Shown piece by piece: positions 9,522 to 19,571 of a DNA stretch of 64,000 nt. The DNA comes from Bacteroidales bacterium (GTDB lineage: Bacteria > Bacteroidota > Bacteroidia > Bacteroidales > UBA10428): assembly GCA_016935615.1 (NCBI GenBank), contig JAFGQO010000158.1, positions 19,090 to 83,089 on the forward strand, read 5' to 3'. The translations under genes and the position numbers were made by a program. Numbering within the stretch: the stretch's first letter is position 1; the number at the start of each line of letters is the position of its first letter. The notes below the pieces were generated by a model that saw only the letters and a list, made by a program, of their open reading frames with translations, made no database searches and had not been told where the DNA came from.

Positions 9522-10625
9522 TTATGATAACCTGATCCGGAAATTTTTGACACTAAGCAAAATGAATCCTATCAACATTGAAATCAGGATTACAATGTCT
9601 TTCCAGATATAACCAAGTCCTACACCTTTCAGCATAATGTCTTTAAGGGCTGATAAAAACCATCGGGGTGGCATAAAAATGCTTACAAATTGAAGTATTT
9701 TGGGCATATTATCTATCGGAAAAATAAAACCTGACAGAAGTACCGTTGGTAACATAAGACCTACTAATGAAATAATCATAGCTACCTGTTGAGTTTTGGA
9801 AATCGTAGATATTAAAATACCAATGGACAATGCAAGAAATATATACAAAAGACATAATCCAAAAAGCAACAGTATACTTCTGTGAACCGGAACATGAAAC
9901 ACAAAGTAACCCATTGCAATAATGACTATAGAATCAAAAAAAGCAAGTGTCATATATGGAACAACTTTTCCCAGTATGATCTGTATGGGTTTTAAAGGGG
10001 AGACCAGCAATATTTCCATAGTTCCCAACTCCTTCTCGCGCGTAATGGATATTGAAGTCATCAAAGTTGAAATCAACATAAGGATTAAAGCAATGGTTCC
10101 GGGAACAAACATATTTGCCGATCTTAATCGTTCATTATAAAACATCCTGTGTTGTACGTCGATAAAGACCGATAATTTTCCAATCGATCTCTCGGTCAGA
10201 TACGTATTGATTATATTTCGTGTATAATTATCAAGAATACCGGCTGTATTCGGATCGGATGCATCAGTAATAACCTGGATATGCGCTGTTCCCGTCTTCA
10301 TTAGGTTTTTCCCGAAATTCCTTTCAAAAACTATTGCTTCCCTCACTTTGCCTTTTCTGAAAAGTGACTCTATTTCAGTAACAGAATTCATCTCAGTCTC
10401 AAGACGAAAATATCCTGACGAAAGCACTTTATTGATAATGGAAGTCGAAATTTCATCTTTTGACGGATCAAGAACAGCAATACCTGCATCTTTTATTTCC
10501 ATTGTAATAACGTGTCCGAAAAGCATTAGCTGAATAACAGGGATCAATGAAATGATCAGAACGGTTCGAATGTCACGTCCCAGATGCCTGAACTCCTTAA
10601 CAACAAATGCACTGAATCTTCTCAT
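9522..10625 (-). CDS. ABC-2 type transporter permease (YbhS-like)
   Basis: Paralog of the adjacent ORF; TREKELGTMEILLVSPLKPIQIILGKVVPYM. Confidence 0.9.
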   Translation of the reverse strand: MRRFSAFVVKEFRHLGRDIRTVLIISLIPVIQLMLFGHVITMEIKDAGIAVLDPSKDEISTSIINKVLSSGYFRLETEMNSVTEIESLFRKGKVREAIVFERNFGKNLMKTGTAHIQVITDASDPNTAGILDNYTRNIINTYLTERSIGKLSVFIDVQHRMFYNERLRSANMFVPGTIALILMLISTLMTSISITREKELGTMEILLVSPLKPIQIILGKVVPYMTLAFFDSIVIIAMGYFVFHVPVHRSILLLFGLCLLYIFLALSIGILISTISKTQQVAMIISLVGLMLPTVLLSGFIFPIDNMPKILQFVSIFMPPRWFLSALKDIMLKGVGLGYIWKDIVILISMLIGFILLSVKNFRIRLS

Positions 10626-10626
10626 A

Positions 10627-11355
10627 CTATTTTATTACCAGTTTTAAAAAAACACCATAAATGTCATCGGAATCAAACTTCTCTTTTAATCTCTTAGGAC
10701 TATCAATGGCTACAATTTTTCCCTCGTGCATAATCGTAACACGATGGCAGTACTCTGCTTCATCCATGTAATGCGTTGTCACAAATACAGTAATTCCCTT
10801 TGATGATGCTTCATAAATAAGTTCCCAGAACTGTCGTCTTATTGCAGGGTCAACGCCGCTGGTGGGTTCATCAAGAAATACAATCTTCGGAGAATGCATT
10901 ATAGCTATTGAAAATGCCAGTTTTTGCCGCCACCCCAAAGGCAAGTCTTTAATCAGCGAATTCCTGTAAGGAATCAAAGAAAACTGCTTCAGCAATTCTT
11001 CCGTGCGAGATTTAATAGCATGCAGCGAAAGACCATAGATACCTCCGTAAAACCGAATATTTTCCGTAATGGTGAGATCGTTGTACAACGAGAACTTCTG
11101 GCTCATGTATCCTATATTTCTTTTTATAAATTCTGTTTGTGTATATACATCATAGCCAGCCACTTTTATTATACCCGAAGTAGGTTTTGAAAGTCCACAT
11201 AAAATCTTTATTGCTGTAGTTTTCCCTGCTCCGTTGGCTCCGAGAAAACCAAAAATCTCACCTTCTCTGACCGAAAAATTCAGATCATCATTGGCTGTGA
11301 ATTTCCCAAAGCGTTTGTAAAGATGTTCTGCCTGTATTACTATGTTTTGTCTCAT
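10627..11355 (-). CDS. ABC transporter ATP-binding protein
   Basis: Walker A GANGAGKTTAIKIL, Walker B KIVFLDEPTSGVDP; signature-region degenerate (LPLGWRQKLA). Confidence 0.93.
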   Translation of the reverse strand: MRQNIVIQAEHLYKRFGKFTANDDLNFSVREGEIFGFLGANGAGKTTAIKILCGLSKPTSGIIKVAGYDVYTQTEFIKRNIGYMSQKFSLYNDLTITENIRFYGGIYGLSLHAIKSRTEELLKQFSLIPYRNSLIKDLPLGWRQKLAFSIAIMHSPKIVFLDEPTSGVDPAIRRQFWELIYEASSKGITVFVTTHYMDEAEYCHRVTIMHEGKIVAIDSPKRLKEKFDSDDIYGVFLKLVIK

Positions 11356-11408
11356 AACTATTATGCAACTCAGAAAAGATTTCTAACAATTAGAAAAATC
11401 CTGTTTGA

Positions 11409-12353
11409 TCATGTAGCCATCTGCAAATTGTTTTGATGTCCCCCTTCGTTTTTTTGTTCCATAAGTTTCATAAAGACATCTTCAATCCCCGGTTTGATCT
11501 CTTCAATCGTAATATCCTCGTGTCCGTTTTGCTTAAGATATGCCAGAAGCTTTTTCTGATTAAAATCAGAACTTTTATCTGTATAGTGCAGATTTTGGCC
11601 AAATGGAACAACAGATTCGCATTCAGGAAACTTTCTTGTATCAAGCAGCAATCTGTAGATATCGGATGATCTTAAGGTATATAGTTTTCTTCCAAAGGTC
11701 TTTATGATCCTTTTCGGAGTGTCAATTGATAAAATTGAACCATTCTGAATCAATGCTACACGATTACACATCTTCGCTTCATCCATATAAGGAGTGGATA
11801 CAAGAACTGTAATACCCTTTTCCTTCAGATTTTTCAGGAGTTCCCAGAATTCCTTTCTTGAAATAGCATCAACACCGGTAGTCGGCTCATCAAGAACCAG
11901 AATCTCGGGTTCATGAATAAGTGCACATGACAATGCAAGCTTCTGTTTCATTCCTCCTGATAAATTCCCTGCAAGTCTGTTCCTGAAAGGTTCTATCTTT
12001 CTATATACATCCCTGATCAGATCATAATTTTTTTCAACGGAAGTACCAAATACAGTAGCAAAAAAATTCAAATTCTCAATAACCGTAAGATCTGAATACA
12101 GAGAAAACCGTTGAGGCATATACCCAACGATCATGCGAATTTTACGATAATCCTTGATAACATCCAGATCGTTTATTCTTACACTTCCTTTATCAGGCAA
12201 TAACAGGCTGGAAACGATTCTGAAGAAAGTTGTCTTACCGGCGCCATCGGGACCAATAAGACCAACTATTTCTCCTTTCTTTACTTCAAGGGAAATATCT
12301 TCGAGAGCAACAACTTCACCATAGGTTTTTCTGATATTTTCCGCATGTATCAT
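11409..12353 (-). CDS. ABC transporter ATP-binding protein
   Basis: Walker A GPDGAGKTTFFRI, signature LSGGMKQKL, Walker B ILVLDEPTTGVD. Confidence 0.95.
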   Translation of the reverse strand: MIHAENIRKTYGEVVALEDISLEVKKGEIVGLIGPDGAGKTTFFRIVSSLLLPDKGSVRINDLDVIKDYRKIRMIVGYMPQRFSLYSDLTVIENLNFFATVFGTSVEKNYDLIRDVYRKIEPFRNRLAGNLSGGMKQKLALSCALIHEPEILVLDEPTTGVDAISRKEFWELLKNLKEKGITVLVSTPYMDEAKMCNRVALIQNGSILSIDTPKRIIKTFGRKLYTLRSSDIYRLLLDTRKFPECESVVPFGQNLHYTDKSSDFNQKKLLAYLKQNGHEDITIEEIKPGIEDVFMKLMEQKNEGGHQNNLQMAT

Positions 12354-12359
12354 GGAATA

Positions 12360-13253
12360 TTACTCTTCTTGTAGTAGTTTAACTTCTCCCGGCATATTGA
12401 TCTTAAGAATTCCATCATTTTTTACACGTATCTTAACTGCATAAACAAGGTTTACCCTTTCTTCTCTTGTTTGAATAATTTTGGGTGTAAACTCGGCATG
12501 ATCAGAAATTGCACTTATGATGCCATCATATTGTTTAAGTCCCCCGGAACCATCATCCACAAATACTTCAGCAGTATCACCAATTTTCAGAAGTGGCAAT
12601 TGACCTCCACTGAAATATGCTTTTAATTCCATTGTCTCCAGGTCAGCAATTTTTAATAAGGGACTACCCATAATAACAGATTCACCAAGTTCTGCATAGG
12701 TATCCAGTATTGTCCCTTTTATTGGTGAGCAAATAATGGCCCTGCTTATCATTTCTTCTATCTGGGCTATGCCGGCATCAAGGGCTTTTGCTTCAGCATC
12801 AATGCTTGAATAACCTGTGCTTACCTGTGTAATTTGTTTCTCAATGATTTGGAGTTTGCTTTGTAAATCATCCCGTTGCTTTTCAGATGCAGCTCCATCT
12901 TTCAACATTTTATCAATCCTAATGAGGTCTTCTTCAGCAGCTGCTTTCTGTTCCGTAAGTACTGCTATTTGTGCAGTAATATTTGATTTTTTTGCAACAA
13001 TGGATCTCTTCCTTGCAACCATCTCCAGTTTTTTCAAATGATTTTGAAATGTATCAATAACATATGCAACAGTGCCCGAATCAACAATATCTCCTTCAGA
13101 AATATTCATTTTAATAATTCTGCCATTCACTTCCGAAGAAAGTAAAATCTCTGTTGCCGAAAAATTACCGTAAGCATCAGATTCAGTATTGTTGTTTTTA
13201 CAGGCGTATAATCCCGTAATCATAATAGGTAGTAAAAAGCAAATTTTTTTCAT
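12360..13253 (-). CDS. HlyD-family membrane fusion protein (YbhG-like), lipoprotein
   Basis: Lipobox ITGLYAC; EVNGRIIKMNISEGDIVDSG biotinyl-lipoyl region, coiled coil, second lipoyl half. Confidence 0.9.
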   Translation of the reverse strand: MKKICFLLPIMITGLYACKNNNTESDAYGNFSATEILLSSEVNGRIIKMNISEGDIVDSGTVAYVIDTFQNHLKKLEMVARKRSIVAKKSNITAQIAVLTEQKAAAEEDLIRIDKMLKDGAASEKQRDDLQSKLQIIEKQITQVSTGYSSIDAEAKALDAGIAQIEEMISRAIICSPIKGTILDTYAELGESVIMGSPLLKIADLETMELKAYFSGGQLPLLKIGDTAEVFVDDGSGGLKQYDGIISAISDHAEFTPKIIQTREERVNLVYAVKIRVKNDGILKINMPGEVKLLQEE

Positions 13254-13282
13254 CTGTTTTCCTGTTAATTAATATCTCAATC

Positions 13283-14566
13283 TCACTCCTTATTAAGAAC
13301 ATCCAGATCAATCCCATGGATCAGATACATCCTGACCAGTGAACTTTCATATTGTATCTTATGAGTTTCCAGTTCAATCCTCGCTGCTATTTCAGCATTC
13401 AGGTCTTCGAGATAGCTCGTGGTTGTAATCGCTCCGCTCTCAAGGGCAGTTGCACTTCCTGCACTCACGAGGGTCCGCTGTTCAATGATTTGTTCGTCCA
13501 ATGCTATGAGTTGCAATAATTTTTCCTGTTCAATGATTTCACTGTTTGCTGACATTTCCAGTTTCTGATTGAATTCTTCAAGCCTTGTGCCGATAATTTC
13601 TTTTTGTTTCCTAAGGATCTGTGTTTGTCTCTTATTTTGATTCCAGTCGAATATTGTCCATGATAATCTGGCTCCTATTATGTAATAGTAATCCGATTCA
13701 TTTTCAAAAAAATTGAGTCCCGGATAGCTGTATCCTGTCTGGCCAAAAGCATATAGTTTCGGTAGATTTTTAGCTGCATTGAGACCTGCCATTTTATCCA
13801 GTTTCAGTAACTCTGCATCAAAATATGTATGTTCGGGTCTGGATGCTATGGTCAATCGTGCCAGACTATCCGATACAAATAGTGCCTTGCTTGTATCCAT
13901 TTCGAGGCCGGTAAGAATTTGCAAAGCAGAGAGAGTTTGCAACTGGTATTTTTCAATTTCCCTGATCTTCTGATATGTTGATAGCAATTCTGCCTTCATT
14001 TTCCCAAGCTCACTGGAGCTTATCATTCCGTTTTCATAAGCCGATTCAAGTTCATCCAATCGTTTATTCAGAACCGATTTTTTCAATCTTAAGACTTCTT
14101 TGTTTTTATTCAACAACATGGATTTGAAAAAAAAGTCTGCAACCTGATTGTTCAGTTGATACAATTCCGCTTCAATTTTATTGATCTGCGATTCACTGGA
14201 TATTTCATCCAGGTCTTTTCCTTTTCGCGCAATTCCTCCATCATATATTTTCTGATCTGCTTCGATTCCGAAATTGTATTGAAATTTGTCCACCTCAAGA
14301 AAATCACCTATACCCGGAATGGATACAGTTACTGCATCGCTTTGATACCATGCTTTCCCATAGGCTGATAAGGAGGGTAAATTTGTTGCATTCTTACCTG
14401 ATATTTGCAATCCCGTTATTTGACTTAATGTTTCAATCTGGGGCTTTATAAGAGCATGAGTACGTGCAGAAACCAGACACTGCAAAAGACTTACAGAATC
14501 AGATTGAGCCAGCAAGATCGAACAATTCAATGAAAATACTACTCCATAAAACAAACACCTTTTCAT
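13283..14566 (-). CDS. TolC-like outer membrane efflux protein
   Basis: Signal peptide, coiled-coil OEP repeats, position in efflux operon. Confidence 0.88.
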   Translation of the reverse strand: MKRCLFYGVVFSLNCSILLAQSDSVSLLQCLVSARTHALIKPQIETLSQITGLQISGKNATNLPSLSAYGKAWYQSDAVTVSIPGIGDFLEVDKFQYNFGIEADQKIYDGGIARKGKDLDEISSESQINKIEAELYQLNNQVADFFFKSMLLNKNKEVLRLKKSVLNKRLDELESAYENGMISSSELGKMKAELLSTYQKIREIEKYQLQTLSALQILTGLEMDTSKALFVSDSLARLTIASRPEHTYFDAELLKLDKMAGLNAAKNLPKLYAFGQTGYSYPGLNFFENESDYYYIIGARLSWTIFDWNQNKRQTQILRKQKEIIGTRLEEFNQKLEMSANSEIIEQEKLLQLIALDEQIIEQRTLVSAGSATALESGAITTTSYLEDLNAEIAARIELETHKIQYESSLVRMYLIHGIDLDVLNKE

Positions 14567-14576
14567 ACCGGTTCTT

Positions 14577-15185
14577 TTAAGGTTTTAATGCATTTTCAAT
14601 AAAAAGGCATATTTCTTTTTTCCTTTCTATTAATAATATATCAGTATTCTCCATGAGTTCTTCACCAAGCATTTTTTTAAACAAGGGATAAACCGCAAAT
14701 GGAAAAATTATCAATCCCAGAACACTTAATAACAGATGCACAGGATTTTCTGCCCTGATTGTTCCCTTTTCAATTTCTTCCTGTATCTGAACAAGGAATT
14801 TTTTCATATGCACAACGATATTCTCTTTTAACAGGATGCTAAACCTGTCCGGATGTTGATTCATTTCATTCAGGACAAACAAGGGCAAATAACGATTTTC
14901 AAATAATACATCAACATATATATTTACAAACTCTTTCAATTTTTCGAGCACATTCGTCTCAAGTTCAAATATACTTTGTATTCCTGTTGAAATTCGCTCG
15001 ATTACTTCATTGAAGATTCCGTCAAATAATTTTTCTTTGTTCCGGAAATAGTAATGAAGCAAAGCTTTGTTGATCCCGGCTTCATCCGCAATTTCCTGCA
15101 TTCGTGCTCCTGCCATTCCTTTTTTCAGGAATACTTTTCTTGCTGCTTCATAAATCCGTTGTTCGGTATTTTTATCTTTAACCAT
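14577..15185 (-). CDS. TetR-family transcriptional regulator
   Basis: RIYEAARKVFLKKGMAGARMQEIADEAGINKALLHYYFRNKEKLFDGIF. Confidence 0.94.
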   Translation of the reverse strand: MVKDKNTEQRIYEAARKVFLKKGMAGARMQEIADEAGINKALLHYYFRNKEKLFDGIFNEVIERISTGIQSIFELETNVLEKLKEFVNIYVDVLFENRYLPLFVLNEMNQHPDRFSILLKENIVVHMKKFLVQIQEEIEKGTIRAENPVHLLLSVLGLIIFPFAVYPLFKKMLGEELMENTDILLIERKKEICLFIENALKP

Positions 15186-15189
15186 TAGA

Positions 15190-15213
15190 TTTAACTATTT
15201 GGTTTAACTATTT
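15190..15213. promoter_or_regulatory. Tandem direct repeat upstream of tetR, candidate operator
   Basis: tttaactattt (15190-15200) - gg - tttaactattt (15203-15213), immediately upstream of the tetR start. Confidence 0.45.
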
Positions 15214-15446
15214 AGTAAATTTAAAAATAAAAAAATAATCTCCAAAGTATGACATAAGAATTTCATTGTTTACTTTTTATTTATTCACTTGAATACCATG
15301 ATCATGTGTTCGATAAATGAAAACTAAGAATTCATGGGATTAATAGATAGATAATACATGCTACATTGTCTGAAAATAATTATTTCAAGTAGTTATAAAT
15401 TATATCGAACTCAGGTTAAATTATGCTTATTCTGTTCCTGGCGGAG

Positions 15447-15506
15447 GCTGTCTATAAAAAACACAAACCACCAAGACCACAAAGAATTTACTAAGAATGC
15501 AAAGTA
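15447..15506. repeat. Partial/degenerate copy C of the gaggctgtct repeat family
   Basis: gaggctgtct-ataaaaaacacaaaccaccaagaccacaaag; left half only, no matching right terminal repeat nearby. Confidence 0.55.
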
Positions 15507-15547
15507 TTATTAATCAGGCTTTCGTATGTTGCTAAATAGTTACTGAT

Positions 15548-16126
15548 TTATTCTGTATGATCACTTATACTTTCATCAACGACTATAAAACCCAGTTCCT
15601 GAGGATGGTCAAAAACCAACTGATCTTTACGGAACTTTCTCAACATCCAGACAGACTGAATATCTCCTCCTGCTGCACATGAAAAGAAAATTGCAAAAAA
15701 CATAATTAAGGCATTCCCCGAAAACAAAGCCCAAATACCAGGTAATATACCCATAAAAACCAACGGTGCCAGACCTCCGAGTATATAATGCCACACTTTA
15801 AGAGATTCTGTACAATGACAATACGGAGTAAAATACTCCCATTTCATTCCAAAATGAATGGATCGAAAGCCATGCTTTGAAAAGATAGCCCATACAATAC
15901 CATGCAATAACTCATGAAGAAGAATTCCCAGAACTATAAATAGAAAAAGAAATAATAATGAACGAAATTTCAGTTCCCCGAATACATTTTTACCCCAAAT
16001 CAGGTAGAAAGGGATAGCATACAAAATAACAATGGGGAAAATCAAAAAAAGAGCTCTTAAACTTGCCTTTTCGATGGATAATGTATATACTTTCCCTTGC
16101 TGCAAATTAATATTTTCTTTTTCCAT
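15548..16126 (-). CDS. DUF3267-type putative zinc metallopeptidase membrane protein
   Basis: Multi-TM; HELLHGIVWAIFSKHGFRSIHFGMKWEYFTPYCHC; HExxH-like HELLH. Confidence 0.75.
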   Translation of the reverse strand: MEKENINLQQGKVYTLSIEKASLRALFLIFPIVILYAIPFYLIWGKNVFGELKFRSLLFLFLFIVLGILLHELLHGIVWAIFSKHGFRSIHFGMKWEYFTPYCHCTESLKVWHYILGGLAPLVFMGILPGIWALFSGNALIMFFAIFFSCAAGGDIQSVWMLRKFRKDQLVFDHPQELGFIVVDESISDHTE

Positions 16127-16444
16127 TTTCTACACTATTACTTTATTATTTCTTAAATCAAAATTACTGCTTTTTATACCGGCACCTATTCATTGAAAAA
16201 AAATAAACAGGGGATTTGCCAGTGCTTGTGTGAATTGAATACTATGGATAGTAAAATCAATTTGTTGATTTTTAATCAATTACAAGAGTACTATTAAGAG
16301 TATTCCGTTTTATAAGCTTAAGATATAAAAAAGTTTGTTACTTTTATAGTGTATGTAGCACTGTAGCAAAAACAAGAAGCTATAATACATATCATTTAAT
16401 ACAATATCGATAAACAGTATTTTTAATTTTAAAATTAAACAAAA

Positions 16445-17014
16445 ATGAAAACCAGACTTTATTTACTTCTATGCCTGTCTTTTTTAACTGGCTTTTCTAC
16501 AATCTTTGCCCAGGGTTTTACACCTCCTTCCGAAGGCAAAGCAGTTGTATATTTTACCCGTGTTACAGTGTATGGCGCGGGAATATCTTTTGAATTTTTT
16601 GATAATGACCAGTTTATAGGTATTTTCAAAGGGAAAAATTATATGCGTTATGAATGTGATCCCGGAGAACAGCTTTTTTGGGCATCGTCAGAAAATAAAG
16701 AATTTATTACCGCTGAATTTGAAGCCGGTAAAACTTATATTGTTATGGTAAATGTGATTATGGGTGCCTGGAAAGCTCATGTAGGACTAAGTCCTGTTCC
16801 CGAGGATAAAACGGAAGAATTTGAAAGGGCAAAAGACCTTATTCTTTCTAAAGCCCCTGTTATAACTCCCGAAAAAAAGATTGTCAGTACGAATGAAAAA
16901 CTGAAAGACTTTATTGCTGAGAAACTTGAGCTATATGAGAATGAATGGAAAGACACAAAAAATTTCAAACACATTTCGGCTGATATGGCAATATCGGAAG
17001 AAGCTATGAAATAA
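16445..17014 (+). CDS. Secreted DUF2846-like protein
   Basis: Signal peptide; PPSEGKAVVYFTRVTVYGAGISFEFFDNDQFIGIFKGKNYMRYECDPGEQLFWASSENKEFITAEFEAGKTY. Confidence 0.65.
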   Translation: MKTRLYLLLCLSFLTGFSTIFAQGFTPPSEGKAVVYFTRVTVYGAGISFEFFDNDQFIGIFKGKNYMRYECDPGEQLFWASSENKEFITAEFEAGKTYIVMVNVIMGAWKAHVGLSPVPEDKTEEFERAKDLILSKAPVITPEKKIVSTNEKLKDFIAEKLELYENEWKDTKNFKHISADMAISEEAMK

Positions 17015-17196
17015 TCAAAGAAAAAGAGGCTGTCCAAAAAATTATAAATTTAAGAAAATGCCACAAAGACCCTATGTCTTTAGGAATTGCAAAATCTTGA
17101 TTATCAGAACATTACTACTTTGTGTAGATTTTCGTGTTTTAGTGATTTAGTGGCATGAAATTAACTTTCTGGACAGCCTCTTTTTCTTTGATTATT
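17010..17196. repeat. Inverted repeat element copy B between convergent genes
   Basis: 27-bp perfect terminal inverted repeats aataatcaaagaaaaagaggctgtcca (17010-17036) / tggacagcctctttttctttgattatt (17170-17196); left arm covers the stop codon of the upstream gene and right arm abuts the stop of the downstream gene. Confidence 0.85.
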
Positions 17197-17570
17197 CAAA
17201 ATGAGATTATTTCAAAGGGTATATCAACATTCTCACTGAATTCTTCCCCCAGATCAAGCATATCTTCATCATCCTCCTCATAAAACCAGATAACCTGAAT
17301 TTTATTCCCTGCTTCATGTATCTCTTCAAGCTTAATCAGAATGTCCTGTATCAGCTTTGATGTAGCTGTATTGAAATAGATGTATTTAAAAACAAATTCG
17401 GTAAACTCGTTGGGAGAATCTTTGTATTCTTCTAACCAATCTATTACAGGCTGATAAAAGGTAACAACATCTTCGGGAAGAGATCTGCCGGATATTTCAA
17501 AAATATCATTTTCAGGATCCAATAACACTTTTGGTGTATCGTTTGTCGCTCTGATATCTAAAACTTCCAT
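17196..17570 (-). CDS. DUF1987 / SiaC-family regulatory phosphoprotein
   Basis: MEVLDIRATNDTPKVLLDPENDIFEISGRSLPEDVVTFYQPVIDWLEEY. Confidence 0.85.
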   Translation of the reverse strand: MEVLDIRATNDTPKVLLDPENDIFEISGRSLPEDVVTFYQPVIDWLEEYKDSPNEFTEFVFKYIYFNTATSKLIQDILIKLEEIHEAGNKIQVIWFYEEDDEDMLDLGEEFSENVDIPFEIISF

Positions 17571-17666
17571 AATACCAGCCTTTTCAGATATTCTATATTA
17601 TAATTACGTTAAGATATAAAATATGTTTTAGAAGAAATCGATTTTTATCAACAAATATGATCCGGA

Positions 17667-18668
17667 TTATGCAATAGCAATTTTGTGTCCGCAAGACAAA
17701 CACAAGCCATCAGGGCTGAGATTTTTTAAATGAACAGAATATCCATCGCGCCGAATGATCACCTGTTTACAGGCAGGACAACTGGTATTCTGAAAAGTAT
17801 TACCGGGTAAATTTCCAACATATACATAATGCAATGATTCACTGGCAAGCTTAGCCATTTTCCAAAGCAAATCAGCAGATGTAGCTTTTGTATCAAGTTT
17901 ATAGCTTGGATAATACCTCGAGATATGCAAAGGCACCTCCTGCCCCAGATTTTGGCTTATCCATGTCACCATCCGATCAAATTGGTTTATATCATCATTG
18001 ATTTCTGTTACGACCAGAAAAGTGATTTCAAGATGACATCCTTTTTCTTTAATTATCAGGAGTGAATCAAGAATGTTTTTCAGTCTTCCTCCGGCAAAAG
18101 TCCGATAAACTTTATCATCAAACCCTTTCAAATCGATATTAAAAGCATCGGTATATTCAGTAAGCTGTAACAAAGGTTTTCTATTTATGTATCCATTAGA
18201 TACAACAACGTTTTGAAATCCATTTTGATGAATTTCTCCGGCAATATCTAACATATATTCATACCATACAACAGGTTCATTATATGTATAGGCAACTCCA
18301 ATATTTAAGGGATTTGATCTCACATATTTCAATATTTCCGTTGGTCCCATTTCAGTCAATCCGCGAAAACCATTTTTCCCTGTTTGCGAGATTTGATGAT
18401 TCTGGCAACATGAACATTTGAAATTGCAGCCAAGCGAGCCGATTGAAAATATTTCTTTTCCCGGATGATAGTGATACAAAGGTTTTTTTTCAATGGGATC
18501 AAAATGCATTGCCGACACAAGTCCGTATACATCCTGAAGTAATGTACCATCCTGATTTTTACGTACTTTACATATTCCGTAATTTCCGGGATTGATGGTG
18601 CATTCGTGCGGGCAAAGCAAACATTTTATTTTGTTGTTATCGAGTTTTATATAAAAGCTTGCTTCCAT
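17667..18668 (-). CDS. amrS: AmmeMemoRadiSam-system-type radical SAM enzyme
   Basis: CLLCPHECTINPGNYGICKVR N-terminal Cys region; radical SAM CNFKCSCCQN; C-terminal CPACKQ...CLSCGH. Confidence 0.9.
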   Translation of the reverse strand: MEASFYIKLDNNKIKCLLCPHECTINPGNYGICKVRKNQDGTLLQDVYGLVSAMHFDPIEKKPLYHYHPGKEIFSIGSLGCNFKCSCCQNHQISQTGKNGFRGLTEMGPTEILKYVRSNPLNIGVAYTYNEPVVWYEYMLDIAGEIHQNGFQNVVVSNGYINRKPLLQLTEYTDAFNIDLKGFDDKVYRTFAGGRLKNILDSLLIIKEKGCHLEITFLVVTEINDDINQFDRMVTWISQNLGQEVPLHISRYYPSYKLDTKATSADLLWKMAKLASESLHYVYVGNLPGNTFQNTSCPACKQVIIRRDGYSVHLKNLSPDGLCLSCGHKIAIA

Positions 18669-18715
18669 TGATACAGATGATTTATATTTGATCGATATAG
18701 AAACACAATGTATGA

Positions 18716-19417
18716 TTACAATTCTGCATTTTTCAGTTCTATAGCTGATAAAAATTGTCCGTTCGGACCATCATCATTGATTGTAGCCGGAACAAGAGCT
18801 CCAGGCAAAGTATCTTCTACTTCGTACCACGCATCTTTCCCTCCCATATCTGTTTTTAACCATCCCGGATCAAGAGAGTTAATTCTTACTCCCGTGTTCT
18901 CCAGCTTCACTGAAATATCTTCCGTTAACTTATTAACAGCAGCCTTTGATACACTATACGGAGCAAGTTCCGGCTGATCTTTTATTCCCGATGTCAGGTT
19001 GATCACACGACCATATCCACGCTCAATCATTCCCGGAATAAAAGCTGAACATAAATAATACATAGCAAATACATTCACCTGGAAAGTGCTTTCCCAGTCT
19101 TCTCTTGTATGTCCCCAGATAGTGTTGCGATAGGGTGACATGATTGCTGCATTGTTATACAAAATATCAATGCCCCCAAATGTATCCAGTATCTCTTTCA
19201 CCAATTTTGACAGTTGATCATTATCTGATAAATCTCCTTCAACCCGATGGACCTCAACATGATAGTCTTTTAATAAGGCAAACGTCCGGGTTGTGTTTTC
19301 CATCTTGCGCCCATGAAGGATTATATTGGCGCCCAGGCTGGCCAGACCTAATGATATCTGTTGCCCGACACCTCTGCTTGATCCTGTTACCAAAGCTGTT
19401 TTTCCCTTTAATTTCAT
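18716..19417 (-). CDS. Short-chain dehydrogenase/reductase
   Basis: TALVTGSSRGVGQQI; NNAA; YSVSKAA. Confidence 0.93.
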   Translation of the reverse strand: MKLKGKTALVTGSSRGVGQQISLGLASLGANIILHGRKMENTTRTFALLKDYHVEVHRVEGDLSDNDQLSKLVKEILDTFGGIDILYNNAAIMSPYRNTIWGHTREDWESTFQVNVFAMYYLCSAFIPGMIERGYGRVINLTSGIKDQPELAPYSVSKAAVNKLTEDISVKLENTGVRINSLDPGWLKTDMGGKDAWYEVEDTLPGALVPATINDDGPNGQFLSAIELKNAEL

Positions 19418-19571
19418 CCTTATGCGATTGTATCCTGTATATTATACACTATTTATTTTATTTATTAAGATGTTCAGATCATATATCTTATAATGGATAC
19501 CAGCAGTATGAATGTCCACCTAAATTTTCTATGTGTCGCTTTATGAATGTGCGTCAACAAAATTAAGAAGG

